Positions 52,668 to 61,067 are shown, counted from the first letter of the stretch. The stretch: 64,000 nucleotides of DNA from Brevibacillus antibioticus (GCF_005217615.1 NZ_SZNK01000001.1:3970001-4034000), one strand, 5' to 3'. A program made the numbers and translations. Notes: generated by a model not told the origin, from the letters alone.

Positions 52668-52819
52668 GTCTATTTTTCGGTCTATCTTTTGGGGAGTTCC
52701 CCTCCACAGATCACATTGTACTTATACGATTGGTCCCCGAAGTCTATCGGGTAGTCAAATTGTGGAATTCGATTTTATCTATCCAGAGATAGAAGACCGT
52801 ACACCCGGAGATAGACGAC
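52668..52819. promoter_or_regulatory. Cluster of GTCTATC/GAGATAGA motifs in the divergent promoter region
   Basis: The 228 bases between marR and the kinase gene contain GTCTAT at 52668 and 52680, GTCTATC at 52742, and, in the other orientation, GAGATAGAAGAC (52786-52797) and GAGATAGACGAC (52808-52819), the last two exactly 22 bases apart. GGGGA-GT-TCCCC (52691-52702) lies among them. This looks like operator sites for the adjacent NarL-type response regulator controlling both directions. Confidence 0.55.
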
Positions 52820-52877
52820 AGCGCATGCTAAAATGAAACTATAATGGGTACGTATTCCAAGAAAGGAGGTTGTCTTC

Positions 52878-54044
52878 TTGAACGACTCAACTGCATCTTT
52901 ACGCTCACGTTTCCTGCTTATTTGTTTTTTTGTATTGTTCTCATTTTTTCTCATTCCAGCTGCATACATGCATGAACCCACCATTCCCTTTATCATCTCT
53001 CTGATCATTATCTTCTGTTTCCTGCTGGTGTTTCTCAGGCCCCAAAAAAATTGGAGACCTTTTCAAAAAGATATCGCCATTATCGTTCTTGGTACCGTGT
53101 CATTTATAAAGGTTCTATATGTAGGGGTAGAGGTCGGTCTATCCTTGCCATTGGTAGCTTTTATTGGATTTCACATTCTTAAACGCCGCCGATTGTACTA
53201 TGCGATTTTTTTTGGCGCATGTTCCTTGTCTCACATGTTCTTTTATAAAGACTTTATTTTTGAGGAGGTAGTAGGCTATGTCGTGGCCTATATCGGATGG
53301 TATATCGGTGCACGAGGATTATCTCTTCAAAATCAAGCAAAGGAATCGAGTCAGCAGCATCTTAAACAATTGCAAGAGGCGCATGTTGAACTCCAGAAAG
53401 CTCATTCAGAACTTCAAGAGGCTTCTGTGAATACACTTCGTGCTGCTGTCCTCGAGGAGAGGACCAGAATCGCCCGTGATGTTCACGACGCCTTGGGACA
53501 CAGTCTCACATCGTTAATCGTTCAATTGAATGCCTTGAAATACATGCTGCAAGGCGGACCGAGTGACGCACAGGAGGCTGTGCGAGACATGCTTTCAGTA
53601 TCCAAGCAAAGCCTCGATGATATACGCTCGTCTGTACATACATTAGCCGCAGACAAATCCTCACTGGGAATCACACCGCTGCGTATACTTTTATCACGAG
53701 CCCAACAGCATACCGACATCAAGATGCAGTTGATCAGTCCCAATCCAGATATTCCGCTCTCACAGCAGATGACCATTATGCTTTACCGGATTCTCCAAGA
53801 AGCTATTACCAATTCCAGTCGACATTCTGATGCAACCGAGATTTTCATCACGATTGAAAAAAAGCAAAACTACCTATTCCTGGCTATTTGGGACAATGGG
53901 AATATTACGAATCATCATCAAATCAAGCTGGGCTCTGGTTTAACAGGTATTGCAGAACAAACCAAGCAATTAAACGGAGACCTTTCCTATTCCATTCGAG
54001 AACCCCACGGTTTTCAAATTGACATCAGCTTTCCGCTTCGATAA
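52878..54044 (+). CDS. Sensor histidine kinase, NarX/LiaS type (HisKA_3)
   Basis: This 388-residue protein has a TTG start eight bases behind AAAGGAGG. Four to six membrane helices fill residues 10-150. A coiled coil (SQQHLKQLQEAHVELQKAHSELQEASVNTL) leads to the HisKA_3 box with His203 in ERTRIARDVHDALGHSLTSLIVQ. The ATPase has ILQEAITNSSRHSDATEI and LAIWDNGNITNHHQIKLGSGLTGIAEQ. It forms an operon with the response regulator 32 bases downstream and is divergent from the RND efflux operon. Confidence 0.9.
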   Translation: MNDSTASLRSRFLLICFFVLFSFFLIPAAYMHEPTIPFIISLIIIFCFLLVFLRPQKNWRPFQKDIAIIVLGTVSFIKVLYVGVEVGLSLPLVAFIGFHILKRRRLYYAIFFGACSLSHMFFYKDFIFEEVVGYVVAYIGWYIGARGLSLQNQAKESSQQHLKQLQEAHVELQKAHSELQEASVNTLRAAVLEERTRIARDVHDALGHSLTSLIVQLNALKYMLQGGPSDAQEAVRDMLSVSKQSLDDIRSSVHTLAADKSSLGITPLRILLSRAQQHTDIKMQLISPNPDIPLSQQMTIMLYRILQEAITNSSRHSDATEIFITIEKKQNYLFLAIWDNGNITNHHQIKLGSGLTGIAEQTKQLNGDLSYSIREPHGFQIDISFPLR

Positions 54045-54076
54045 GCAAACAGCGATAGATACGGAGGAATGCCAGC

Positions 54077-54796
54077 ATGGAAAATCAAAACAAAAAAGAG
54101 ACCATTCGTGTGGTCCTGGTCGATGACCAAACGATGATCCGTCAAGGGTTGGGATATGTCATCAAAATGCAAAAGGATATGGAAGTAAGCGGGGAGGCTT
54201 CCAATGGTGAAGAAGCCGTGAAGATCGTAGGAGAAATCATTCCTGATGTAGTCTTAATGGATGTCCAAATGCCGAATATGTCAGGAATCGATGCAACAAG
54301 AGAAATCACTCGACTCCATCCTTCGATAAAAGTATTAATCCTCACCACATTTGACACGTACGATTACATCGTAGACGGTATTCGCGCAGGGGCTGTCGGC
54401 TATATGTTAAAGGATTCCGATTCACAGGATATGTTGGACCTCATTCGCAGGGCCTATCAGGGAGAAGCACTGTTCTACACGGCTACAGCTGCCAAGGCTC
54501 TAGCGGAGGTTCTACAGTTTCAACAAAAGAATCACGAGTCTGCCTCTCATTCTGACTCTGATGCCGACTTTGACTCTGCGCTTCCACCCCTTGTCATGTT
54601 TGATCCGTTGACCGATCGCGAGCGTGACGTACTTGAGCAGCTATCCTACGGCAAACGGAACGATCAAATTGCGCAACACTTGCTTATCTCAGGGGGAACC
54701 GTCAAGACGCATATCCATCGGATTTTGCAGAAAATGGGCGTAGAAGATCGTACACAGGCAGTTGCCAAGGCGATCCGGTATAAAATCGTGAAATAA
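54077..54796 (+). CDS. Response regulator, NarL/LuxR type
   Basis: This 239-residue protein has Asp62 in VLMDVQMPNMSG, a receiver-dimer surface typical of NarL, and a Ser/Asp-rich linker near 150-170 (ESASHSDSDADFDS). The LuxR helix-turn-helix spans about 178-239 (LTDRERDVLEQLSYGKRNDQIAQHLLISGGTVKTHIHRILQKMGVEDRTQAV). It partners the kinase just upstream. The long acidic linker is unusual. The GTCTATC motif cluster upstream of the operon is its probable binding region. Confidence 0.9.
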   Translation: MENQNKKETIRVVLVDDQTMIRQGLGYVIKMQKDMEVSGEASNGEEAVKIVGEIIPDVVLMDVQMPNMSGIDATREITRLHPSIKVLILTTFDTYDYIVDGIRAGAVGYMLKDSDSQDMLDLIRRAYQGEALFYTATAAKALAEVLQFQQKNHESASHSDSDADFDSALPPLVMFDPLTDRERDVLEQLSYGKRNDQIAQHLLISGGTVKTHIHRILQKMGVEDRTQAVAKAIRYKIVK

Positions 54797-54826
54797 GAAA
54801 GGAAGCGTAAAAAGCCCAAGCATTAT

Positions 54827-54847
54827 AAGCATGCTTGAGCGTTGATG
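54827..54847. terminator. Short hairpin between convergent genes
   Basis: CAAGCAT and ATGCTTG pair over seven bases, between the response-regulator stop and the GNAT stop. There is no real T-tract, so this is tentative. Confidence 0.35.
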
Positions 54848-54867
54848 CTGGTTGGAATAGACTGCAG

Positions 54868-55344
54868 CTATTCCACACTCCGTCCCTTTTCGATTTCCAC
54901 TTCCAATAACGGCAATGTTCTGCCTGGGAAAACGGTAGACGCGATTTCTCCTACTCGCTTTGCCCCTCTCGACAAGTAAAACGGTTCTGCGTACGGGTCG
55001 CTGTGGATGGTAATGACTGTGATATCCAGCTTTTGTGCTACCTCCACCATATACTGCCATAGAGCCTTTCCGTAACCTTTTCCAACTGCCTCCGGTTCCA
55101 TGAACAAATAGCCTAATAGCCACTGCTCTTGCTCTGTATCCTTTTCCAAACTCATGAAGCCTTTGATGCTCCCCTCGTCCTCTAGCACATATACTTCCTG
55201 CGTCTCGATATAGGCAGATGATAGCGTCAGATCATCGCGACAGGCCTCCATGAATTCATCACTGTATCCCCAATAAGCTTTGGAGCGATAGGCTAGCTCG
55301 CTCAGTTCGTTTGCTTCTTGTCCTTTACCTCTGCGGATGTTCAT
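54868..55344 (-). CDS. GNAT family N-acetyltransferase
   Basis: This 158-residue protein has the GNAT core: VYVLEDEGSIKGFMSLEKD, then LGYLFMEPEAVGKGYGKALWQYMVEVAQ with the V-G-K-G-Y-G-K acetyl-CoA loop, and DPYAEPFYLSRGAKRVGEI. It overlaps the end of the metallo-beta-lactamase-fold gene by 20 bases, so the two are translated from one message. The substrate is unknown. Confidence 0.85.
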   Translation of the reverse strand: MNIRRGKGQEANELSELAYRSKAYWGYSDEFMEACRDDLTLSSAYIETQEVYVLEDEGSIKGFMSLEKDTEQEQWLLGYLFMEPEAVGKGYGKALWQYMVEVAQKLDITVITIHSDPYAEPFYLSRGAKRVGEIASTVFPGRTLPLLEVEIEKGRSVE

Positions 55345-56026
55345 CTGAATCCATGCCCTCCTTTGCTACGATTTCCGCTAGACGTTGTTTAATACCCCCT
55401 GTACAAACGCCGCCGTGATAAGCAATCACCGTCTCTATATCGAACTCAAGCAGTTTGCGGATCGATTGCAGAGCTGTCGTTTGATCTGGCGTGAATTCGG
55501 GATTGAAGGGCATCAGTACCCCATCTTGTGCTGTAAGGGCGTCTCCTGAAATCAACGTCTTGCTCGGAAGATGATACAAAGAGATGTGATCGGGGGAATG
55601 ACCGGGCGTATAAATCACCTGGATACCTCCACAGTAAGGGAGAACATCGCCATCCTGTACGGCATGATCCACGTTTACCGGAGGAGCCAGTACCCCACTT
55701 TTGATCAAGGGTGTTTCTCCTGCCAGATACGGAATCGCTACCTCGTGAGCAACCACCTGTACGCTTCCTTCCTTTGCTGCTACTATTTCAGGCAAGCTGC
55801 CGATATGATCACGGTCTTGATGGGTAATGATGATTTTCGTCAACTTTTCAAAAGGAATCGCTTCTTGCTCCAGTACGTTCTGAATCAGCTCCAATTGTCC
55901 GGGGATGCCTGTATCCACAAGCATGGCTTCATTCTCATCCCATAGCACTGCGGTGTGGACGACGAATGGATTGCCTCCCGCGTTCATCTCCAGTTTGATC
56001 GTTTTGATTCCTTCTGTTTGGGTCAA
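55325..56026 (-). CDS. Metallo-beta-lactamase-fold hydrolase
   Basis: The protein is 233 residues from TTG 56026, six bases behind GGAGGTG; a GTG five codons upstream overlaps that site. The metal-binding motif ITHQDRDHIG (T-H-x-D-x-D-H) is near residue 70. GHSPDHISLYHL near 150 supplies another histidine, SGDAL the bridging Asp, and AYHGG the last His. This is the glyoxalase II/quorum-quenching lactonase type of sheet. It is the first gene of a pair with a GNAT gene. The substrate is unknown. Confidence 0.87.
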   Translation of the reverse strand: MTQTEGIKTIKLEMNAGGNPFVVHTAVLWDENEAMLVDTGIPGQLELIQNVLEQEAIPFEKLTKIIITHQDRDHIGSLPEIVAAKEGSVQVVAHEVAIPYLAGETPLIKSGVLAPPVNVDHAVQDGDVLPYCGGIQVIYTPGHSPDHISLYHLPSKTLISGDALTAQDGVLMPFNPEFTPDQTTALQSIRKLLEFDIETVIAYHGGVCTGGIKQRLAEIVAKEGMDSDEHPQR

Positions 56027-56321
56027 ATCGGACACCTCCACATTTGCTTGAATCTGAATGGTATGAATGATTCCCTAAAAGCAGGGGAGAATCCTCTCCC
56101 TTCCTGTTTAGAATTTACGGAAGACATATGGAAAAAAAGCTTCTTCTTTATAATTTTCCCTTTATTTGGGGTATAATCGAGATACGGCGTGTATATCTCG
56201 GTTGAACCCCCACTTAGAACGATCACGGGTCCTTTTGGATGAACGTGAATTATATCGTAGTCCGTTCCTACATTGTGGTTTATCAAAGGCTATATACAAT
56301 CACTTTTGGGAGATAACGAAA

Positions 56322-56630
56322 ATGAACAAAAAAATAATGATTATCGTTTTCCTAGGCTTAATCCTTATCTCTGTTCCAGTTATATATGTTCAAGGAACTT
56401 TGTTAAGCTTAGAGAATCAGGTACGCCAACATCTCATTACCGAGAAAAATATTGATGAGAAAACAATAGTTAGTGTAGATGGCGTTTTTGGGAAGCTTCC
56501 GTTCTTTAGTGTAGAAGTTATTTTTGCTGATGAACCCGATGTAAAATACTTTTATACTGAAAAAAACGGAAAAATAATAACTTTACATTCAACGCTTAAA
56601 CCCAAAGGTTACGAATACAAACATAATTGA
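56322..56630 (+). CDS. DUF3139-like small exported protein
   Basis: The protein is 102 residues from ATG 56322 (GGGAG nine bases upstream). A single N-terminal membrane segment or uncleaved signal (MNKKIMIIVFLGLILISVPVIYVQG) precedes a compact domain: NQVRQHLITEKNIDEKTIVSVDGVFGKLPFFSVEVIFADEPDVKYFYTEKNGKIITL. This is the DUF3139 pattern found in Bacillales. Function is unknown. No terminator is obvious behind it. Confidence 0.75.
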   Translation: MNKKIMIIVFLGLILISVPVIYVQGTLLSLENQVRQHLITEKNIDEKTIVSVDGVFGKLPFFSVEVIFADEPDVKYFYTEKNGKIITLHSTLKPKGYEYKHN

Positions 56631-56858
56631 GTCCCCGGACGCTGGTACTACCCCATCCCATGTCACCTCAGCTTTATTTGGTCCCGATAATAGGCATTAT
56701 GAAAGCATACGTCTGAATCTTCAATTTCGGGCGTTTTTCGCTATTTTCGGGGATGATCCCTTTTACGATTATCGTACTGCTCATTTAGCGAAAAGTGGTC
56801 GTTCAAGGGTATTTGCGGATGCGTTCGTGTAATGTTTCTAATTCCTGCAAGCATGGTG
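56631..56858. other. Gap without recognised gene
   Basis: Between the DUF3139 stop and the first copy of the SUKH flanking repeat, no coding frame or RNA could be supported. Confidence 0.45.
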
Positions 56859-56910
56859 ACACCGTTTTTCGATGAAAATCTCTTGGTGGAGGTATCAAGT
56901 TGTAAGAAAA

Positions 56911-56941
56911 ACGAGCCTGTTGAATTGCTCCAAAGGCTCGT
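56911..56941 (-). terminator. Terminator of the first SUKH gene
   Basis: ACGAGCCT (56911-56918) pairs with AGGCTCGT (56934-56941), and TTTTCTTAC follows on the minus strand. Equivalent hairpins follow the other two copies, near 57580 and 58275. Confidence 0.7.
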
Positions 56942-57017
56942 TTCCGTTCAGGGAGAGAAGTTCGTAATCCCTAAATTTTTTACTGTTTTTAGCAGTCTCT
57001 ATAGCGCGGCTTCCTTT

Positions 57018-57482
57018 TTAAAGATTGTTTTCCCTTTCCTTCAACTCATCCTGTAAAAACATCACTAAGTTATCAGCAATCTTTTCAGCGTACCCACTGA
57101 CTTGCTGTTTACTCATTATCTCATAGTCTTCTTCATGATCGAGCATGACAATGGGGGTGTTATCTAACGTGTATTCTATCCCTTCTTTGCTCAGGTCAAA
57201 GCAGTAGGCATCTCCCCCTAAGTTGGTAGCAAAAACAATATACCCGTATTTGGATACATCTCTTCCAGGAACCAATTCATTGTTTTCCACCAGTACGTTG
57301 GCAATTGAGCATATCCTTAAATCCCCTAGGTTAAACTTTTTAGTCCCATTATATGACAAAAAATAATTAGTGAAATCTTCTGGTAAATTGAGTGACTCTA
57401 ATTTTGCAATCTCTTCTTTTGAGGCTTGTACAAATTGCATACCCGTTATTTTGCTAATTTTTGTCATGAGCTCCTTCAACAA
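57018..57482 (-). CDS. SUKH (SMI1/KNR4) family protein, copy 1
   Basis: This 154-residue protein has the SUKH fold signature: IAKLESLNLPEDFTNYFLSYNGTKKFNLGDLRICSI (P-x-x-F-x-x-F-x-x-x-N-G) and GYIVFATNLGGDAYCFDLS near residue 85, then TPIVMLDHE. SUKH proteins are mostly immunity proteins against polymorphic toxins. The start is TTG where the other copies have ATG, within a conserved context (AGGAGGG nine bases upstream), so expression may be lower. The C-terminus is three residues longer than in its neighbours. It lies within a tandem three-gene array; no intact toxin gene is present. Confidence 0.85.
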   Translation of the reverse strand: MLKELMTKISKITGMQFVQASKEEIAKLESLNLPEDFTNYFLSYNGTKKFNLGDLRICSIANVLVENNELVPGRDVSKYGYIVFATNLGGDAYCFDLSKEGIEYTLDNTPIVMLDHEEDYEIMSKQQVSGYAEKIADNLVMFLQDELKERENNL

Positions 57483-57666
57483 CTGAATTATCCCTCCTAC
57501 TTGACTACACTTAAATGAAATGGTGACACCGTTTTTCCATGAGAATCTCTTGGTTGAGGTATCAAGTTGTAAGAAAAACTAGCCTGTAGAATCGCTTCTA
57601 AGGCTCGTTTCGCGTTCTCGGAGAGAAGTTCGTAATCCCTAAATTTTTTACTGTTTTTAGCAGTCT

Positions 57667-58122
57667 CTATTCCCTTTTCTTCAATTGATCCTGTAAAAAC
57701 ATCACTAAGTTATCAGCAATCTTTTCAGCGTACCCACTGACTTGCTGCTTACTCATTATCTCAAAGTCTTCTTCATGATCGAAAATGACAATGGGGGTGT
57801 TATCTAACGTGTATTCTATCCCTTCTTTGCTCAGGTCAAAACAGTAAACATCTCCCCCTAAATTAGCAGCAAAAACAATATACCCGCATTTGGAAACATC
57901 TCTTCCAGGAACCCATTCGTAATTTTCCATCAGTACGTCATCAATTGAACATACCCTTAAATCCCCTAAGTCAAATTCCTTTTTTCCATTATAAGTCAAA
58001 AAGTAGTTAATGAAATCTTCAGGCAAATTAAGCGACTCTAGTTTTGCAATCTTTTCTTTTGAGGCTTGTACAAATTCCACACCTGTTTGATTGCTAATTC
58101 TTGTCATTAGTTCTTTCAACAT
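57667..58122 (-). CDS. SUKH (SMI1/KNR4) family protein, copy 2
   Basis: This 151-residue paralogue of its two neighbours has an ATG start and an AGGAGGG ribosome site. It has the most divergent N-terminal half (ISNQTGVEFVQAS, FLTYNGKKEFDLGDLRVCSIDDVLMENYEWVPGRDVSKCG), while its C-terminal half is nearly that of copy 1 (EYTLDNTPIVIFDHEEDFEIMSKQQVSGYAEKIADNLVMFLQD). Differences are concentrated in the presumed ligand or toxin face, fitting diversification of specificity. A 13-14-codon remnant of an upstream coding region precedes it (58165-58205). Confidence 0.85.
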   Translation of the reverse strand: MLKELMTRISNQTGVEFVQASKEKIAKLESLNLPEDFINYFLTYNGKKEFDLGDLRVCSIDDVLMENYEWVPGRDVSKCGYIVFAANLGGDVYCFDLSKEGIEYTLDNTPIVIFDHEEDFEIMSKQQVSGYAEKIADNLVMFLQDQLKKRE

Positions 58123-58164
58123 CTGAATGGTCCCTCCTTGATTACTCTTATATTATTCAGTTTC

Positions 58165-58205
58165 TTCATCAGTACACGGATTGTCTCCTGCACCAGATCC
58201 CGTAA
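58165..58205 (-). pseudogene. Short coding remnant before SUKH copy 2
   Basis: The minus strand reads LRDLVQETIRVLMK, matching the end of the longer remnant at 58832-58966 (LRDMVQETTRVLMK). The stop is lost, so the frame runs on toward the SUKH start. It was evidently duplicated together with the SUKH gene. Confidence 0.55.
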
Positions 58206-58332
58206 ACCAAGGTGACACCGTTTTCGATGAAAATCTCTTGGTGGAGGTATCAAGTTGTAAGAAAAACGCGAAGCGAGCCTGTAGAATCGCTTCTAGGCTC
58301 GTTACGCGTTTAGGGAGAGAAGTTCGTATCCC

Positions 58333-58788
58333 CTAATCCCTTTCCTTCAACTCCTCCTGTAAAAACTTCACTAAGTTATCAGCAATCTTTTCTGCGTACT
58401 CACTGACTTGCTGTTTATTCATGATCTCATAGTCTTCTTCGTGATCGAACATGACTATCGGGGTGTTAGCTAACGTGTATTCAATCCCTTCTTTGCTCAG
58501 GTCAAAGCAGTAGGCATCTCCCAGTGAGTTAGAAGCAAAAACAATATACCCGTATTTGGATACATCTCTTCCAGGAACCAATTCATTGTTTTCCACCAGT
58601 ACGTTGGCAATTGAGCATAGCCTTAAATCCCCTAGGTTAAACTTTTTAGTCCCATTATATGACAAAAAATAGTTAGAGAAATCTTCAGGTAAATTGAGTG
58701 ACTCTAATTTTTCAATCTCTTCTTTTGAGGCTTGTACAAATTGCATACCCGTTATTTTGCTAATTTTTATCATGAGCTCCTTCAACAT
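58333..58788 (-). CDS. SUKH (SMI1/KNR4) family protein, copy 3
   Basis: This 151-residue protein has an ATG start with GGAGG-rich leader. Its N-terminal half is almost that of copy 1 (ISKITGMQFVQASKEEIEKLESLNLPEDF, SYNGTKKFNLGDLRLCSIANVLVENNELVPGRDVSKYGYIVFA). Its C-terminal half has private changes (SNSLGDAYCF, TLANTPIV, MNKQQVSEYAEKI). Being next to the longest upstream remnant, it is probably the original copy. A likely immunity-type protein; partner toxin not seen in the window. Confidence 0.85.
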   Translation of the reverse strand: MLKELMIKISKITGMQFVQASKEEIEKLESLNLPEDFSNYFLSYNGTKKFNLGDLRLCSIANVLVENNELVPGRDVSKYGYIVFASNSLGDAYCFDLSKEGIEYTLANTPIVMFDHEEDYEIMNKQQVSEYAEKIADNLVKFLQEELKERD

Positions 58789-58831
58789 CTGAATTGTCCC
58801 TCCTCCTCCTTGACTACATTAAATCAATCAA

Positions 58832-58966
58832 TTATTTCATCAGTACACGGGTTGTCTCCTGCACCATATCCCGTAAATGCTCCCAAACTTTTGAGGCATT
58901 GGCTTTATTACCCCAATCGGAGAGCCCCTGCAAAAGTCCATTTCTTCCTATCAGAACAAAAAACAT
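58832..58966 (-). pseudogene. C-terminal remnant of a coding region, possibly a toxin, upstream of the SUKH array
   Basis: A 44-codon open stretch ends at TAA 58832-58834 and reads GRNGLLQGLSDWGNKANASK then VWEHLRDMVQETTRVLMK. It lacks a ribosome site and its 5' side merges with the amidohydrolase terminator. The last 14 codons recur before SUKH copy 2. In polymorphic-toxin loci the immunity gene follows the toxin's C-terminus at this distance (about 45 bases), so this may be the tail of a deleted toxin. It could instead be a small independent gene. Confidence 0.5.
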
Positions 58967-58969
58967 CCA

Positions 58970-59006
58970 AAGAAAAACGAGCCTGTAGAATCGCTTCTAG
59001 GCTCGT
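58970..59006 (-). terminator. Terminator of the amidohydrolase gene
   Basis: ACGAGCCT (58977-58984) and AGGCTCGT (58999-59006) pair over 14 bases and TTTTTCTTT follows on the minus strand. The same hairpin recurs behind each SUKH gene. Confidence 0.8.
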
Positions 59007-59070
59007 TTCGCATTTAGGGAGAGATACCACTTTTACAGCAGTCTCAACAAGGTCGACCATTTTTCCCCTC

Positions 59071-60792
59071 TTACTTTGCTTCCTTCTGACGATAGACTTC
59101 CTTCCCTTCAACCAAGGTCAGCACGACTTTCGCATCCTTGATTTGAGTGGCCGGAATTTTAAACAAGTTTTTATCGAGCACGATCAGATCTGCCTTCTTG
59201 CCCACTTCGATCGAGCCTGTGATGTCATCCACGTGGTTGGCGTAAGCACCATCAATCGTGAAGCTGGCGATCATTTCCGCAAGCGTCGCACGCTCGTCTG
59301 GGTTGGCAATTTTGCTCGGGTCGGTTACACCCTCCTCGATCCGGGTAATGCCTTGTTGAATGCCGTGCAGTGGATTGAATTCTGGCGTTACGATGTAGTC
59401 AGACGAAGAAGCTACATGAACCCCTTTTTTCAGGAAGCTCTTCATCGGGTATTCTTTTGCTGCTCGTTCACGGCCCAGGTACGGTACCTCGATCTCATCG
59501 TAGTAGCCCTCTTCCTGCATAAACCAAAATGGCTGCACGATTCCGACTGCGCCCAGCTTTTTGAAGCGCTCGATGTCTGTTTCATTGACCAATTGCAAGT
59601 GAACAAGCGAGTGGCGAGCATCGTGCTTGCCATTTTGTTTTTCAGCGAGCTCCATACTGTCCAGTGCGATGCGGGTAGAAGCATCTCCGATGGAATGGAC
59701 GTGCAATTGGAAGCCTGCCTTGTCGATAGCCACAGCCATTTGATTATACACATCTTGCTTCCAAATCAATTCTCCGTTTGTTTCCTTATGAGCATACGGC
59801 TTTTCCAAGTACGCTGTTGCGCCTTCCACAACTCCATCCAAAAAGACTTTGACGGCATTCACTTGGAATAGCGGATTTTGATTGCGCTCACGGATTTTTA
59901 CGAATTCTGCGACCTGCTCAGGCCCTTTTTCCGGATTGGCTGTCAATGCATTGCGGAAGCGGATGGTCAGCTTGTCCTCTTTCGCGAGGTCCTCGTACGC
60001 TTCCAATACGTTCGGATAGCGCAGCATATCCGGGTCGCGCACTGTCGTTACACCGCGTTCAACCGCTTTTTCCTGGTAGGCTTCAATCCCGGACTTGTAT
60101 TGCTGGACGGTGTATCCGCCGATTTTTGAGAGCACCAGATTCATTGCGCTTTCACGCAACGTTCCAGATGGTTCTCCAGTTTTCGGATCACGCTCGATAA
60201 TGCCGCCCTCAGGGTTTGTCGTGCCCTTCGTGATTCCAGCCAGCTTCAATGCTGCCGAGTTCACCCACAAAGAATGTCCATCGTCGGAGGTCAGTGCGAT
60301 TGGAGTCGTTGGCACGATTTTATCCAATACTTCCTTGCGCGGACCGATACCTGGCACTACTGGATTGCTCCAGCCGCGCCCTTGCAATGTTGGTTCGTTT
60401 GGATGCTCTTTTACGAATTTCTCAATGGTCGCAACGTATTCCTCGACAGAGCCTCCCTCAAACAAATCAATGGAGTAAATGAGGCCTGTCGTTTTGCTCG
60501 CATGTGTATGGCTGTCAATAAAGCCTGGCAATACCATTTGGCCTTTCAGATCGATTACTTTCGTATCCTTGCCGATGTGTGCTTTCGCATATTCATCTGC
60601 GCCGACAAAGACGATTTCATCACCACGAATGGCCACTGCCTCTGCCCAGCTGTTCTTATTGTCCACTGTGTAGACCGCGCCGTTTGTTAACACGACATCT
60701 GCTGGCTGTTTTGTCCCTTGGGCGGCAAAAGCCGACATCGGGCTCATCAGCGCTATGGCGAGCAATGCGCTGGTTAATTTTTTCCCAAACAC
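59071..60792 (-). CDS. Exported amidohydrolase, YtcJ/AepA-like
   Basis: The protein is 573 residues from GTG 60792, eight bases behind AGGTGGG; the upstream open frame is not credible. A signal peptide (FGKKLTSALLAIALMSPMSAFAAQ) precedes an amidohydrolase_3 domain. It shows DVVLTNGAVYTVDNKNSWAEAVAIRGDEIVFVG, the metal motif GFIDSHTHAS (H-x-H), LHVHSIGDAS, SLVHLQLV, SSSDYIVTPEFNPLHGIQ, and the closing GSIEVGKKADLIVLDKNLFKIP. The family hydrolyses N-formyl or other amides, or affects exoenzyme production (AepA). Being secreted, it probably acts on an extracellular amide. Monocistronic. Confidence 0.85.
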   Translation of the reverse strand: MFGKKLTSALLAIALMSPMSAFAAQGTKQPADVVLTNGAVYTVDNKNSWAEAVAIRGDEIVFVGADEYAKAHIGKDTKVIDLKGQMVLPGFIDSHTHASKTTGLIYSIDLFEGGSVEEYVATIEKFVKEHPNEPTLQGRGWSNPVVPGIGPRKEVLDKIVPTTPIALTSDDGHSLWVNSAALKLAGITKGTTNPEGGIIERDPKTGEPSGTLRESAMNLVLSKIGGYTVQQYKSGIEAYQEKAVERGVTTVRDPDMLRYPNVLEAYEDLAKEDKLTIRFRNALTANPEKGPEQVAEFVKIRERNQNPLFQVNAVKVFLDGVVEGATAYLEKPYAHKETNGELIWKQDVYNQMAVAIDKAGFQLHVHSIGDASTRIALDSMELAEKQNGKHDARHSLVHLQLVNETDIERFKKLGAVGIVQPFWFMQEEGYYDEIEVPYLGRERAAKEYPMKSFLKKGVHVASSSDYIVTPEFNPLHGIQQGITRIEEGVTDPSKIANPDERATLAEMIASFTIDGAYANHVDDITGSIEVGKKADLIVLDKNLFKIPATQIKDAKVVLTLVEGKEVYRQKEAK

Positions 60793-61000
60793 GTTAAAAT
60801 CCCACCTATCTATTTTATCTAAGATGAAAAGAATGCCAAAACTGATTGTAGCATCGCAACTCTGAAAATTCCATGAAGTCAGGTCGAAAAATAGTGTTTT
60901 TCCCCGATTTTTGACGAAATTGATCACATAATGACCACCTGAATTGGTCAAATTGGAAAAAGGTTAATTTGACTCTCCTTCATAAATCGATGTATACTCA

Positions 61001-61026
61001 TAAATGTTTTAGTGGGTAAACATTTA
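61001..61026. promoter_or_regulatory. MarR operator of the drug-efflux operon
   Basis: TAAATGTTT, eight bases (TAGTGGGT), AAACATTTA: a perfect inverted repeat with nine-base arms, 42 bases upstream of the marR start, at the promoter position. Confidence 0.75.
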
Positions 61027-61067
61027 ATGACATGTATAATTAAGTAATGAAAACAGGAGAGGGTACG

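Larger units (their letters stand above)
56859..58788 (-). repeat. Three-copy tandem segmental duplication carrying SUKH genes
   Basis: Each unit holds a SUKH gene plus a 3' flank with the shared words ggtgacaccgttttt (56860, 57521, 58211), tctcttggtggaggtatcaa and gagcct...aggctcg, a terminator hairpin. Gene starts are 640 and 666 bases apart (57482, 58122, 58788). The flank hairpin also occurs once behind the amidohydrolase gene at 58977-59006, a likely source of the flank. Confidence 0.85.

Noticed and set aside
56023-56286. 87-codon minus-strand frame upstream of the metallo-beta-lactamase gene
   Set aside because: There is no ribosome site or known family, and it overlaps the hydrolase start; it is the promoter region.
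58732-59871. 379-codon plus-strand open frame across the SUKH and amidohydrolase region
   Set aside because: It crosses two unrelated real genes on the other strand and the terminator between them, and has no recognisable domain.
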